Under the pieces are notes generated by a model. The model was not told the origin of the DNA. It ran no database searches and saw only the letters and a list, made by a program, of their open reading frames with translations. From NCBI GenBank assembly GCA_947646735.1, contig CANTFK010000993.1, positions 1-64,000 of the forward strand: a DNA stretch of 64,000 nucleotides. The letters run 5' to 3'. Of this stretch, positions 21,528 to 32,905 are shown piece by piece (positions within the stretch are counted from its first letter, which is position 1; every line of letters starts with the position of its first letter). The position numbers and the translations under genes are program-made. This DNA is from Peronospora farinosa. Its lineage: Eukaryota; Oomycota; Peronosporomycetes; Peronosporales; Peronosporaceae.

Positions 21528-22811
21528 AAACGGACGAGGTAGATCGTTTCGGTCAAAATGTACCTATGGGTTCTAACGCAGATTCCAATTTGAGCTGCTG
21601 GATTGAATCGCAACGTTGTCGATAACGATATGAACAAAAAGACATTCGAATTGAGATATTATTTGTTGTTAGAGGTGTAGGATGTGCTGTACATTATTGC
21701 CTATGTATTTTTGAGATATCAAGTCAAACGTTTGATTGCTTCTTGAAGGTTGATTAGACGTTTGCCCTACACTTTATGTATACCACGCCATGTTTAGACG
21801 AGTCGTACGTTAGCCTGCGTTTATGCATTTGCTTTGTTAGAAAATTGCCACGAAAGCTGATGAGGTGCATCTACCATTTAAGTGTCTTGGGTCTTTAACA
21901 GACGTTTTTATCAGCTTTAATGTGGGCTCTTATGGCATCTCTTGGGTTCATTGAAGTTGACGGAATGGCTGAGTGTTGACAATAACGTCGATAGTTGAGA
22001 TAAATCGTATCTTGAATAAATAAGTGATGGTCCTTGAACTTCTCTAGCCCGATATACATCGTGCTAGTATATTCTGCATGATCAGAAGGGGTTTCTATCT
22101 GCATTATGTGTCAAGAATGCGTACGGTATCTATCAATTAGCTGATCGGATTCTTAAGCTCTGTAATCTCTGTAATTCTAGTGAGAATGCTGGCAGACAGT
22201 ACCACGACGGCGCACCGACGGCCAACGACTCCCAGTCATGACTACGATTGTATAATGTATACAGTTGTCAATTTGCTTGTTGCATATGTTTGTAGCCATT
22301 TTTAATTGTGGATTTTATTGTGAAGGTTTGTTCGTTTCTATTTGATTTTACAAATAATGAGAGGTCGTCACGAACACTTTGTTTCGAAATGAAGTGTATT
22401 TTTTACACATTAATACAGCGAATAACTCAGTTGGTTTTCGTTAGTAACGATCGCCTGAAATAATTCTTTGCATGTGTGTAACAGAAGTTAGACGTACGCA
22501 AACGCATAAATCATCATTCTCATTATCATGTAACAGATGCACACTCCCTACACGCTCTACGAACCGATTCATAAAGGTCGCTAGAAACTGCTACAACAAA
22601 TCGATAGACTCTTATAACTGAGGGTACGCCAGTAGACTTTCAATGCTACAGTTTTGCTCGGTGTTTCGTGGTGGTGCCGCTCGACCATTTACTAGAGTAA
22701 TTGTACTTTGGCAGCAAACTAACATGGAATAAATATGCTATTACTACATTGCCGTACTACAAAAGTCCGTCGCAGACTAGCAGTACTAGCGTCTGCTTCA
22801 ATCTTTGAAGC
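21528..22811. other. Long intergenic region upstream of P5CDH
   Basis: AT-rich, no supported gene. A 69-residue minus-strand frame (21895-22104) has no recognisable domain and no support from neighbours. Confidence 0.5.
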
Positions 22812-22829
22812 GACGAAGACTGGCCATGA

Positions 22830-23048
22830 ATGTGGTCTTCGTCATTAGTCATTGTGATTGTGGCTTGCCTTTTTCTAGGTGAGAATGTATATGTCGCTCA
22901 TGCGGCCAGACATGCGCCAGTCGTTTTCCATTCAAGGTGTCACAGTAGCAAAACGCGTTGCGATTTGTGTTCTGAAACTACCGGCGGCATTCGTCAGCAA
23001 GATCTGAAGGTCGCCAGCGGATCCAAAGCACGCAATCTTATCCCGTAA
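22830..23048 (+). CDS. Possible small secreted protein
   Basis: 72 residues. The N terminus looks like a signal peptide: hydrophobic core LVIVIVACLFL, then a likely cut after YVAHA. The mature part of about 47 residues holds three Cys (RCHSSKTRCDLC) and is basic. No RxLR, EER, LFLAK or other oomycete effector motif is present, and I do not know the family. The start codon lies in the loop of a 9-bp inverted repeat (22812-22820 with 22835-22843). Supported only by the signal peptide. Confidence 0.3.
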   Translation: MWSSSLVIVIVACLFLGENVYVAHAARHAPVVFHSRCHSSKTRCDLCSETTGGIRQQDLKVASGSKARNLIP

Positions 23049-23333
23049 CGGCTGCGTTTACTCTTACGTTGGTGTAATGGAGCTGCTTAGTATCAAGCCA
23101 AGTATGCGACTCCCCAGGCAATTCCCTCCATTACGCTGGCGATAAGACAGTACCAGTCGTTTTCTCACTGTACTCTCCTGGCTTGCCATCATTCGAACAA
23201 CAGCACCTCATTCGCCACGTCCTGCTCGTCCGTTACACTGACATAGCGTACTTTTCACGACCCCACGAGCACGCCACCCCCATGGCAAACGATCAGTTTT
23301 CAATTACACTCCTCAGCCAAAGCCTAAATTACT

Positions 23334-23579
23334 ATGATCACCGCCCCGTTTGAACCGTGTGAGTCCGAGATGCTATATGCCAAGGTGCACATCCAAGTCG
23401 AGCCCACAACAAGCATTGACAACAACAGCAACTACGACAGCTCCAGCTCCAGCTTAGTGAACAATGAAAATAAAAAGGAGCTGGTGCGACTGGGAGCCGT
23501 TGGCCGTCGACGCGCCATCGTGGCACTACCTGCCAACATCCTCAATAGTATTGCAGAGATCTCAGAACTCAAGTGGTGA
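23334..23579 (+). CDS. Short hypothetical ORF
   Basis: 81 residues with an Asn/Ser-rich middle and the C-terminal stretch RRRAIVALPANILNSIAEI. A GTGAGT donor overlaps the stop, so this may be the first exon of a longer gene, but I found no acceptor that keeps a long frame. No family recognised. Confidence 0.25.
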   Translation: MITAPFEPCESEMLYAKVHIQVEPTTSIDNNSNYDSSSSSLVNNENKKELVRLGAVGRRRAIVALPANILNSIAEISELKW

Positions 23580-24126
23580 GTCAGTGAAGACCCATTAGAC
23601 AGATAGAAACCCTTTCTGAACCTGCACAATGCACAAGCGCTACGTGTCGGTGAGCAAGAGGAGTTCAGTGACCATCGCCTATTTATTCAAGATGTCAACT
23701 TCGACATCAAGTCAGCCAGTTCCACCCAACCATTCTCTCAACTTCAATAGCCCAGAAAGATGCCACTTGAGCCCACCAAAAAGCCAATGAGAAGTACTCA
23801 AGACACTCCATCAATTACCACAGTGGATCTGCCCCAAAACTTCTGGCAATTCTCTAACAATGCAAACGCATGAACGCAGACTGACGTGGAGTGTATACCT
23901 CCGAGGAAGCAATCGCGTGTTCGACTTGATATCCAAAAAATGCCAGGGAAGAACTTGTATACACGACACTGTACTATAACAATAAATTATGTCCCATTTC
24001 TGATGTCTTGTGTTCGTGCCGTTATCTTGTCAATTCGTCTGTCGTGACCAAAGCTTTTGCGTCCTGATCATATCAAAATTAAACGTGATCTGCCTACTGG
24101 TAGCTGTATAATGAATGGCTGTTGCA
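23580..24126. other. Intergenic, no gene seen
   Basis: No open frame with a domain. It contains the 3' flank of the exonuclease gene. Confidence 0.5.
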
Positions 24127-25836
24127 TTATCGCACGCAAATATGTACAAGCCCTGTCTGAGCTGCTAATGCCGCCGCATCCAAAAACTCTTGCTGCTTCT
24201 TGTCCCACATAAGTGAGCTCCTTGGATCAGTTCGTGCTGTGCGGCGTTTATGAAGCTCGCGCAGGTTGTTAGTATCACCACTAAGCACTGTTACGAGGCA
24301 TGAGTGCTCAGGCAGATTAGCTTTAATCTGCTGCACATACGCCTCAACCTCTGAACGCTTGACTCCACGTACGCGGGCCCACGTAAGATGCGGAGGAAAG
24401 CCCGTCGTTAATTGATGCACGACTGTCTGCACAACCTCGCTAGGATCTTCACGTGGAATAATGCACGCAACGCCACCACTTAGGGACCTGCACGAACGTT
24501 GCGAGTCGACAATCAGGACCGATTTTTTAGCCATGGCCATCTCGTTCACCACCTTCTTCTGCTTGTATTCGTGTTCGATGCTTGGAAACGTGGGACCGTG
24601 CTTAATCTTAAGCTGTGCCAATTGTAATGTTGCTACAGCGTCCTCCACACTGCAATGACCGTCCGTGCCTGTCTGGATTGCACGGCGAAGAAACCGGTTC
24701 GTCAAAAATCTTAAAGCGGAGCGAAATGGGGGTCCTTTAGGATGTGGATACATGCACGCAGTATCAATGACCCGTCGGTGCAGCACCTGCAGTGCTTGAA
24801 GATCATTCTCAATTGAATGACCAACCAGGATGGCTTCTGCAGGAACAAGAGCTAAGAACTTCTCCTGGATATCTGCAAGCCGCATGATTGTACCCTCCAT
24901 GATCTCACACGTGATGCCTGAATATTGTGTGCAATAGTCAACAATAGGGTTCTTCGGTCGCACATACTCATCCAACAGAACCTTTTCACTAGCGTCTATC
25001 AGTGTGACGCGCGTAAGCTCGACGCCTTTTGTGGTACGACACATCTCGCAGTCAAGAGCTAGCAAGAGCTGTTCAGCTGATCTTGTTTCACCATTCAGCA
25101 GTGCCTTTGTCGAAACGAAATTTGCCGCAGCTTTCGCGTCTTCAAACGGAATCGACGGCAAATGTACCTTCAGCTCTTCTGCAGACAGCACGTAGAATTC
25201 TGCACTAGGTCTGGTATATTCTGTTAGCAATTGACACACAATGTCAGTATCATAACTATCTACACCCTGTACAAAATTTTGCAACATACCGCCCGTGCTC
25301 TTCTTAAACTTCTTAATCTTTTTCTTCATAGCCTTTTTAACCGCATGCTTCTCCCTTTCAATATCATGCTTAGACATTGGAATCTTGAGTAGCGTGGCGT
25401 CACAGTGTGGAATACTGTCACCTTCAGATAGTCGACAATGGAACTGGTAGTCTTCCTCCAAACCATTCAACAGAGGGATCTCTATAGCCACATCTGTCTT
25501 CTTTGCCAACGTAACCTCTTTCTGTCGTAGATCTGGCACCTCCTCGCATACAAATAGTACCGTATACTTGATATCCGTCGGTATATTTTCCAGCAAATGG
25601 TCCATCAATATACCACGAAGATCCTATTTCAAACGAAAAGATTCATTAAATTATTGCAATAGTCACAAACTGATAAAGAATTTGCACTGTACTGTAAGAA
25701 GAACATTCTCGGGTTTTCTAGTCATGAAATCCTTGAGGCTGTTACATAGTAGACTATCACTAACTTGTTCAATGCTACGCTTTGTTCCACGCGACATGCT
25801 TGTCGAATCCGTAGACGTTGCGGTACTTCCACCCAT
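24127..25836 (-). CDS. DEDDh RNA exonuclease, REXO5/Rex1 type
   Basis: A 3'-5' exoribonuclease of the family that trims 5S rRNA, tRNA, snoRNA or small-RNA ends in the nucleus. Predicted exons, minus strand: 25836-25693 and 25623-24127 with a 69-base intron (546 residues). The catalytic core has Exo I ALDCEMC, Exo II GHSIENDLQAL and Exo III CSVEDAVATL. The intervening block LTRVTLIDASEKVLLDEYV and DYCTQYSGIT fit REXO5 and plant SDN5 better than REXO4. The N-terminal 170 residues contain a basic segment (KKAMKKKIKKFKK) that may be a nuclear signal. The C-terminal 130 residues may form an RRM-like fold; that part is inference. Substrate unknown. Confidence 0.88.
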
Positions 25837-26906
25837 GTTTTTTCTAATTTGATACCAACAATAATGTGAAACGGCACTAATCATCCCCCACTAAACTGTG
25901 ACGTTTCGAGTTTTTTTTTGTAATTTCAATAAGATGATCCGATTTGCCATTCTGACCAATCACTATTTCCTAAATTTGGCTGGTTAGCAAGATAGCCTAG
26001 TTTTTAATTTAACTAACTCAATTTGATTGGCTGAAATATACTGCGTGACTCTGCAGCGTATTCATATCTGGAAATGACGACTGTATCTGGGGTCGAGTCC
26101 ACGATGTGTGAGGAAGCATCGAATGTTTTTTGTGGCGGACTTTTGGTCGTTACAAAGAAGTGAGTGGTACAAAATGGTTGTGTAGCGTGTGATAATGACT
26201 GGGACGACGTAGTTTGATCACCGGTTGGTTTTGGCGAGCCAATTGTGTGGAATTTTGACACTATCATGTCCCTCGGAATCTTGATGAGAAGATTCAAGGC
26301 ACTACTTTCTCATTGTAAGGGGGGACTGAAAGAGAAAACACCTGTGCTGAGTATGCAATACGTGTAGTAGCTACTGCGTACTGCTGCTTAGTAAAAGAGA
26401 ATCTTGCAAGGTCGCGGAGATGAAGCATTGGTCTTCGTGTTCAAAGGCGGTTCATACAGAAGCAGTCTTTTTGACCTTTGTGCTGGTCTATCAGTGACCA
26501 AAGTGCGTGGGAAAGAACGAGAATCATTGTTTGACAACGAAGATTCGCTGCATGTATTTATTTGTGTCATTATTTTCGTGATTTTGCTCTTTAGAGCACT
26601 ACGCCATTAGCTCTCGTCATCACACTGCTGGACAATTATTCTACACCAACCTCACTAGTTTTGTGCCTCCTTATGTGGCATGAGCTACCTATTGAATCTT
26701 TAGTAATCTGATCCAGCTGTTGCATTTCATGTACATGTCCACCCATACGGTGCTGTAGGGAGTAGCATTTCCATGGCTACATGCATAATGTAGCATATAC
26801 ATATACTATGGCTACAGTCTATATTAATCCACGCTAGATATGGCTACATGATATTAATATCCAATCACATCGATTCATTTATTCATTCAACAATACCGAG
26901 TAACTC
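25837..26906. promoter_or_regulatory. Divergent upstream region of exonuclease and HUS1
   Basis: 1.07 kb. CCAAT-type motifs lie at about 25957 (GACCAATCAC), 26020 (GATTGGCTG) and 26862 (TCCAATCAC). Just before HUS1, TTCATTTATTCATTCAAC (about 26875-26892) resembles the oomycete initiator region. Three ATGGCTACA copies occur between 26770 and 26850. Short frames at 26013-26297 and 26404-26610 show no domain. Confidence 0.5.
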
Positions 26907-27770
26907 ATGCGTTTCCGTGGGACGTTGGCAAAGGATGCGCTGGCTGTGCTATTGGATGTAGCACAATCTTTTGCTCGTCTCGGGTCTCAGAATAATGCCA
27001 AGACCAATTGTGTCTTCACTTTGACACCCGAGACGCTCTCCATTGCATTGAAATGCGGTGGTACTGAGGAACTTCAGAGCTTTGCACGACTTCAAACGAG
27101 GCGACTTTTTCATGATTATGTAGTCCACTCTCAGGCTAATAATCACATTTATTTTCTATGTGATGTACGTCATTTTCAACAAGCTTTATCTTCAGGCAAA
27201 GATGCAAGTGCTGTCATGTTACGGCTTCTTAAACGAGATGGCAACAACTTTTTGTGTCTTAGGACACGAGCGGTGGATATTGATATTGTACAGAGTATTC
27301 CTATTACAGTGATGGCTATGAGCACTGTAGAACATTACAAAGAGCCTAGTGTACCTGCACCACAAATTGCAATTGAAATGCCGCCATTGAGAGCTCTACG
27401 GAGCATCGTAGATAGACTTAAGGTCATGCACAAGACCTTGACGGTGGAAATTAGCAAGATGGGTACACTTATTTTACGTATTGATACCCTTCCAGTTACA
27501 CTACAGACGTTGTTTGCACATTTGAGATATCGTGAGGACTTGGTGGATGAAGATGGAGAAGAGGAGGGAGAAAGATCAAGACATGAACATTCATCGAGTG
27601 TTACTGTTGACAGTAAAGTGCTGAGCAAAGCAGTTGTACTGGATGGACAGTCAACAGACTCGGTATTGTGCTGTATTACAGAGAATAGAGCGATGGTACT
27701 GCACTCTATTCTTGTGGACGGGTTTGGATCGTTTACGTGTTACATTCCAGTGCTTACACCAGATCTTTAA
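26907..27770 (+). CDS. HUS1: Checkpoint clamp subunit HUS1
   Basis: HUS1 forms the ring-shaped 9-1-1 clamp with RAD9 and RAD1, loaded on damaged DNA to activate ATR signalling. Single exon, 287 residues (human 280). The N terminus MRFRGTLAKDAL matches the family start, followed by the PCNA-like strands (VFTLTPETLSIAL). The middle has LRALRSIVDRLKVM, and the conserved end HSILVDGFGSFTCYIPVLTPDL fits. A Ser/Glu-rich loop (DEDGEEEGERSR) is inserted before the last strands. A TELO2-like PIKK assembly factor of the same pathway lies 17 kb away. Confidence 0.92.
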   Translation: MRFRGTLAKDALAVLLDVAQSFARLGSQNNAKTNCVFTLTPETLSIALKCGGTEELQSFARLQTRRLFHDYVVHSQANNHIYFLCDVRHFQQALSSGKDASAVMLRLLKRDGNNFLCLRTRAVDIDIVQSIPITVMAMSTVEHYKEPSVPAPQIAIEMPPLRALRSIVDRLKVMHKTLTVEISKMGTLILRIDTLPVTLQTLFAHLRYREDLVDEDGEEEGERSRHEHSSSVTVDSKVLSKAVVLDGQSTDSVLCCITENRAMVLHSILVDGFGSFTCYIPVLTPDL

Positions 27771-28367
27771 ACACGATGGAATATGGACCTGCAAGACAAT
27801 GAAGCAGCCAAACAAAGCAATTGCAAACTACTGGACGTTCTATTTATCAAAGTAACTTAGTAGTTGGTGGCACCATAGTTGGAAACAGAAGTTTGGCTGT
27901 GGTCTTCAAAACAAGGGGGTGTTGTGGGGCCAAACAAGTAAGAAATCAAATCAGCAATGAAATAGAGTTGTTGCATTGCAGATTGCTGCCTATGCTGCAG
28001 CGGTGGAACTATTACTCAAGTGTGTTGGACGCCTACATTGAAGCGATCTGACAATTTTAACAAGTAGACAACAATGATGGCTCATGGTTTTGAAGCTATT
28101 TTGCTTGACACCCATCTGCGATAGCTTATGTAATCGATGCCCCAGCTCGGTCTTCTCTGTCAAGATGTATACCTATGGTGATTTACGACAAGCCTCGATT
28201 GGGAGCTGTGACAAAGATCGTTTAAGGCCGACGAGAGTTCAATGTATGACGGTCTTTATTAGCCTTACTCGTCGCCGTAAAAGGCTCATCACATATTTTT
28301 GCTCTTGCAAACATAGCACACGAGTCGGCAAAGTGAAAGATGTCCTCACGTTCTTGTCTTCTTTTGC
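27771..28367. other. Intergenic between HUS1 and aminoacylase
   Basis: Both genes end here. Short frames (27821-28051, 28084-28377) have no recognisable content. Confidence 0.5.
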
Positions 28368-29920
28368 CTACACGTAGGCAAACATGTCTCGAAAAATAGC
28401 CTCGTACACTTTGATTCCATGCAGAAAAGTGTCCTTGTGCAGATACTCGTTGTGCTCATGCAGCAGAATCTCTGTTTGCTTCATAGGCGAGAAGCCGATT
28501 GCCTGGATACCAGCCTTGCGGAGATAGCGACTATCAGTGGCTGCAGGAAAGATTTCAGTCTCCAACTTTTCGCCGATTCGCGCACATGACTTCTGGAAAA
28601 GCTGCCACCAGACATTGTCCTTATCGAGCGATGTGATGTAGTGCTGGTGAAATGGCTCTGTCCACGAAGCAAACTCCCAGGAAACGCCCTCGGCGGCACA
28701 CCATTTATCAAGCATTTTTCCCATTGCATCGATATCGATTGCAGGCGAAATACGAATGTCAAAGCCAGCAATGGCCTCCGTTGGAATCACATTAAGAGCA
28801 TGGGTCTTGCCGCCGTCACGTGAAACACCACTCTGCAGCGCAGTAATGTTGATAGTAGTCACGTCACCGAGTTTTTTCTTCTTCATGTCGCCGTGCTTGC
28901 ACCCGACATCGGCGCCAAGGGCTTTTTCTTGCTCGTCACGGAAAGCCAACGCTTTGTTGCAGATGTCAACAATCTTCGAAGTGGCCGTGTTTTTGATAAA
29001 TCGACTGCCGTGGCCGCTGGGTCCTTGTGCTGTCACATAAACCCACCACGGCGCTCGCTCACCATAAAACACAGTGTAAGCATCACCTGGGTTGGCAAGA
29101 CCTTCGTCAAATGCAAACGCAATAGGCTGAATGGCCTCGAAGTGGTCTGTCGTGATAAACGTCCCCATTCCCTGAGCACCTCCAGCTTCTTCGTCGGGCA
29201 CAAAAAGCAAGTAAATGTTGCGTTTGGGCGTGAAACCAGAAGAGATGAGGATGTAGACTGCTTCCACATACTGAATGCAAACGCTCTTCATGTCTTGAGT
29301 CCCACGGCCGTAGATACGACCATCCTCCATGATCTTGGCCTAGCCAAGAGTATTTGCATTGACAAGTTGTTGTAAGGCCCATGAGCCTGCAACGAAAGAC
29401 AAGACATCTTGTGCCGTACCTCGAAAGGATCATCGATCCAGTGTTCAGACATTGCAGGCACGACGTCGTAGTGCGAATTCAAAATGATTCCAGGTAGTGT
29501 TGGGTCTTCACCTTGCCATGTCGCCTGTAATTTGCACCACTCGTTCGTTTGTCAACCGTCCAACCATTCAAAGTCAAAACAGCATCGGACCACGCACCAG
29601 TACAAGAGGTTTGTTCTCAAAGGGTGAAATCACTTGAACCGACAGTCCCACTAAAGTAGCAATGTATCTGGTTAAGTCTTGTATCTACACAACACCTTTG
29701 CAAAAATTCTATCCTCACATTCTTCGAGATACGCACGCAGCCATTCCGCACACTTAACCAAGAGACAACACCAAATTCAATGATGACCAACTTGTATACG
29801 ATACTTTGAGCTTTACGTGTAAACTACCTCTTTGTAGCTTCCGTCGGGGCCCTCAGCACTGACTGTACGAAAGCGAAGGAATTCGATAAATCTATCAACG
29901 GGGTCTTTCCATACAGCCAT
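28368..29920 (-). CDS. ACY1: Aminoacylase-1 (M20 metallopeptidase family)
   Basis: A cytosolic zinc enzyme that hydrolyses N-acyl amino acids. Predicted exons, minus strand: 29920-29828, 29752-29733 (only 20 bases), 29667-29598, 29524-29420 and 29339-28368, all GT-AG and in frame (419 residues; mammalian ACY1 is 408). Metal and catalytic residues are present: [16 protein letters not shown], the PDEEAGG pair and LLHEHNEYL near the C terminus. Splicing restores [19 protein letters not shown] and [17 protein letters not shown] decayed second copy lies 200 bp upstream on the same strand, a tandem duplication. Confidence 0.92.
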
Positions 29921-30129
29921 CTCTATAGTAAATGTAAAATGAATGATCAATGCACAAACAAGGGATCGTACTGGTTTAAATAGGGATGTCAAGTCAAGTC
30001 GTGATGCTAATCATTCTCAACTTGTCTCTATGTAACAAAGCAGCACTTTGCAATTGTTCGTAACTTGACTTACTGCAACTCATCAACTAGTTTGCCTCAG
30101 TATATGTGAAGACGTGGCGGAACAACGTC

Positions 30130-31460
30130 TACACGTCAATGTCACGCAGAAGAATGTCCTTGTGCAAAACACTCGTTGTGCACGTAAAGATGAATTTCTC
30201 TTCTTGTTCATTGGCGAGAACTCAAGAGCAGGGAATGCCAAGTTGAGGAAGAATTCGGCTGCCCGTTTCAGCTAAAAACACTTTGGTGTCAATAGAGACA
30301 CCATTTTTCTGCACACCAATAGCTCCCGTCAGCTTCATCTGCTCATTGAAGTTGCGCTACAACTCATGACAGCTTACCTCATATGCTTCCACCGAATATT
30401 ACCTTCGTTCAACGACATCGTGAAATGCTCAAGCAGCAGTGCGTTCTCCCACCATGACACAAACTCCCATGAAGCCCTTCAGCAGAGAATTGCTCATCCA
30501 GCATCGCCAGCAACTCGCCCAATCTAGTTCGCCAGTATTTAATACCACCCATTTGTTCAAACTCTCACAAGTAGACAGATCTTGAACTTCGTCAGGTCCA
30601 TGTTGGGGAAGAATACAAACATCAAAGCTAGCAACGGTATCCGTTGCAATAACATTGAGGGCGTACCGTCCTGGGACACACCACTCTGCAGCATGGTCAG
30701 GGTCAAACGTGATCACGTCGCCAAAGTTCCGTTTCTTTATGTCGCCGTGCTTGCAGCCAGTGTCTATCCTTAATAGAGCCTCCTGCTTCGAGCGAAATAG
30801 TCAAGGCCTGTATCACACTATTCGTTTTAAAACACGGAGCTCTTAGCAAGACGAGACCACAACAAAGATGCTGACCTTGTTGCAAATGTCAATGATCTTC
30901 GACGTCGCCGTGTTTTTGATGCATCGGCTTCCATGACCGGTAGATCTCTTAGCCTCTACGCAAAACCACTAGGGCACGCGCTCACCATAAAAAACCGTGA
31001 ACGCGTCATTCAAATTGACAAGGTCTTCGTCAAACGCAAATGCCACCGACTGAATGGGTTTATACTGTTCACTGACGAGGAATGCTTCCAAGCCATCGAC
31101 ACCAATCTTCATCCGGCACAGTACTGACACTAACGCTCTTCATGTCCTGTATTCCACGGCTGCACATCATACCGTCCTCCAGTACTGTCGGCTACAACAA
31201 CAAAACACAATCAGCATCCCTTATAATAAAGTAAAGGTTGCAGCTCCCACTTCAGTGTATCTTAAACGAATCGTACAGCTTAATGTTTTCTGAACTACAG
31301 GTACCACATCATAGTGTGAATTAAGCAGAAGAGATGGAAGCAAAGTTTTATTCCCTTGCCATGTCACAATGAAGAAGTCACTTTTCCCACGTCTAAAGTC
31401 CTGGAAACTCACCAAAACAATCGGATTCTTATTGTCTAAGAATGAATATATTTGCACTGT
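30130..31460 (-). pseudogene. Aminoacylase-1 pseudogene
   Basis: Scattered minus-strand blocks align in order with the intact neighbour: TWQGNKTLLPSLLLNSHYDV (about 31360-31300), a KNTATSK-like block (about 30920), GRYALNVIATDTVASFDV (about 30665-30610) and LHKDILLRDIDV (about 30170). Frameshifts and stops separate them. The zinc-ligand motif NSHYDVVP is kept, but no long frame remains. Divergence is spread over the length, so the copy has probably been decaying for some time. Confidence 0.85.
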
Positions 31461-31753
31461 TCAACCAGCTACAGACAATAGCAACAACAAATTAACAACA
31501 TACGATTAGATTCCTACAGTCCGAAGCCATACAGAAACAACATTCATGCATTTTTAGAGCTCATTTCTACTATTTTTTTTACTTGTCTCTACTATTTTGT
31601 ATTTGTAATCCATCTTACCTTATCATATGACCGTTATAACCATATTTAAATGAAAGACGGACACATTTCAATTGGCGGACAACATTTTCACTGTCATTTT
31701 GTAGTAATAACTGAGACTTTGGTCTGCTGCAGCAACTCAAGCCCATAAAGCAG

Positions 31754-32401
31754 ATGGTCTGCTTCGATATAAAGTTGCAGCACGCACATATGACTACCTG
31801 GAAGACCATCAGCCGTGCTGTGCAGCTCGAGATCACGAAGCGTAAGGGCTCTCGCTTTATCTCAGCAGCATGGCCACTAGCATCAGAAGATAATAGTACA
31901 GTTTCTGAATTGATAGCACAATTCATTGAAATTCAACGCTGCAAGTTTCCGGCTGCTAATCACCATTGTTACGCCTATACGACGATGAATGGATGTGAAT
32001 TGTGCTCAGACGATAGAGAGCCACACGGGACCGCTGGTCGTCCCATCCTTGCTGCAATACAGCGAGCTCAATTGGTGGATGTCTGTGTGGTGGTCACAAG
32101 GATTTTTGGCGGCGTCAAGCTCGGGTCTGGTGGTCTCATCCGAGCGTACGGAGCTGCAGCACAAGAGGTGATCGAGCAGGCAGAGATAGTTGAAAAGGTG
32201 CCTACACGATTGCTTCACGTTCAAACCGCATATTCGTTTGTTGATATCGTCAAACGAGCGTGTGACCAATTTAATGCTGAGCTTGTATCGCAAGAATATG
32301 CTGAAGAAGCGGCGTTTACGGTCTGTGTCCCTGTCCACAAGAGTGACCAATTTATCGGCTTTCTCCGGACCAAATCAGCAGGACGCGTTGAAGTGACCTA
32401 G
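31754..32401 (+). CDS. IMPACT/YigZ (UPF0029) family protein
   Basis: 215 residues, single exon. The family fold is seen from about residue 25 to 130: KGSRFISAAWPL, HHCYAYTT, EPHGTAGRPIL and the hallmark VVVTRIFGGVKLGSGGLIRAY. A C-terminal DUF1949-like ferredoxin fold follows (AYSFVDIVKRACDQF, VCVPVHKSDQFIGFL). It lacks the RWD domain of animal IMPACT, so it resembles bacterial YigZ and stand-alone eukaryotic forms; the biochemical role of those is uncertain. An in-frame ATG at 31790 is an alternative start. Confidence 0.88.
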   Translation: MVCFDIKLQHAHMTTWKTISRAVQLEITKRKGSRFISAAWPLASEDNSTVSELIAQFIEIQRCKFPAANHHCYAYTTMNGCELCSDDREPHGTAGRPILAAIQRAQLVDVCVVVTRIFGGVKLGSGGLIRAYGAAAQEVIEQAEIVEKVPTRLLHVQTAYSFVDIVKRACDQFNAELVSQEYAEEAAFTVCVPVHKSDQFIGFLRTKSAGRVEVT

Positions 32402-32905
32402 ACGAAAGTAGAACGATCGACATGTACGGGATAGTAGCGTTGAAGGTCGACACGTGTGTACGAAATCTTTATGAAAACGAAGATAGTTGCAATGTATTGA
32501 GAAGATCAACATGGACTTGGCAAGGGCAGTTCGAAGCGGCCAATGCCTTAGACAACTTACTGATCAAGACACTAGAGCTTATGGGTCATACAGGTCTGTA
32601 GCACCAATGGTAAACATCATAGTCATGGCAATGACATGTAAAATGAAGGGCATTCTTGCATTGATAAGATCACTTACTGGTCATCGCAAAAGCAGTGACA
32701 CTGAATACAGCGGGCTGCTTTACCAGTTGGTAGTGCTCCCGAAAATCTAATGGAAGTTCTAGGTTTTGCTCCATTAGTGGGTGGGCATTCAACAAAACCT
32801 GCTACTAAACGGATACGGAGTGCATAACAAATATTCGTTTGGCAAAAATGTACGAAGGTCAATTCAAAAAGCGCAGTTCATGTACGGTAGGCAACTGCCA
32901 ATCAA
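32402..32905. other. Intergenic, no gene seen
   Basis: Lies between two convergent genes. The frame at 32487-32750 has no domain. Confidence 0.5.

Noticed and set aside
21895..22104. 69-residue minus-strand ORF upstream of P5CDH
   Set aside because: No domain, no intron pattern, no supporting neighbour.
22830..23048. RxLR or Crinkler effector
   Set aside because: No RxLR, EER or LFLAK motif after the signal peptide.
26013..26610. Two short ORFs (minus 26013-26297, plus 26404-26610)
   Set aside because: No domain, atypical composition, and they lie in the promoter region between two divergent genes.
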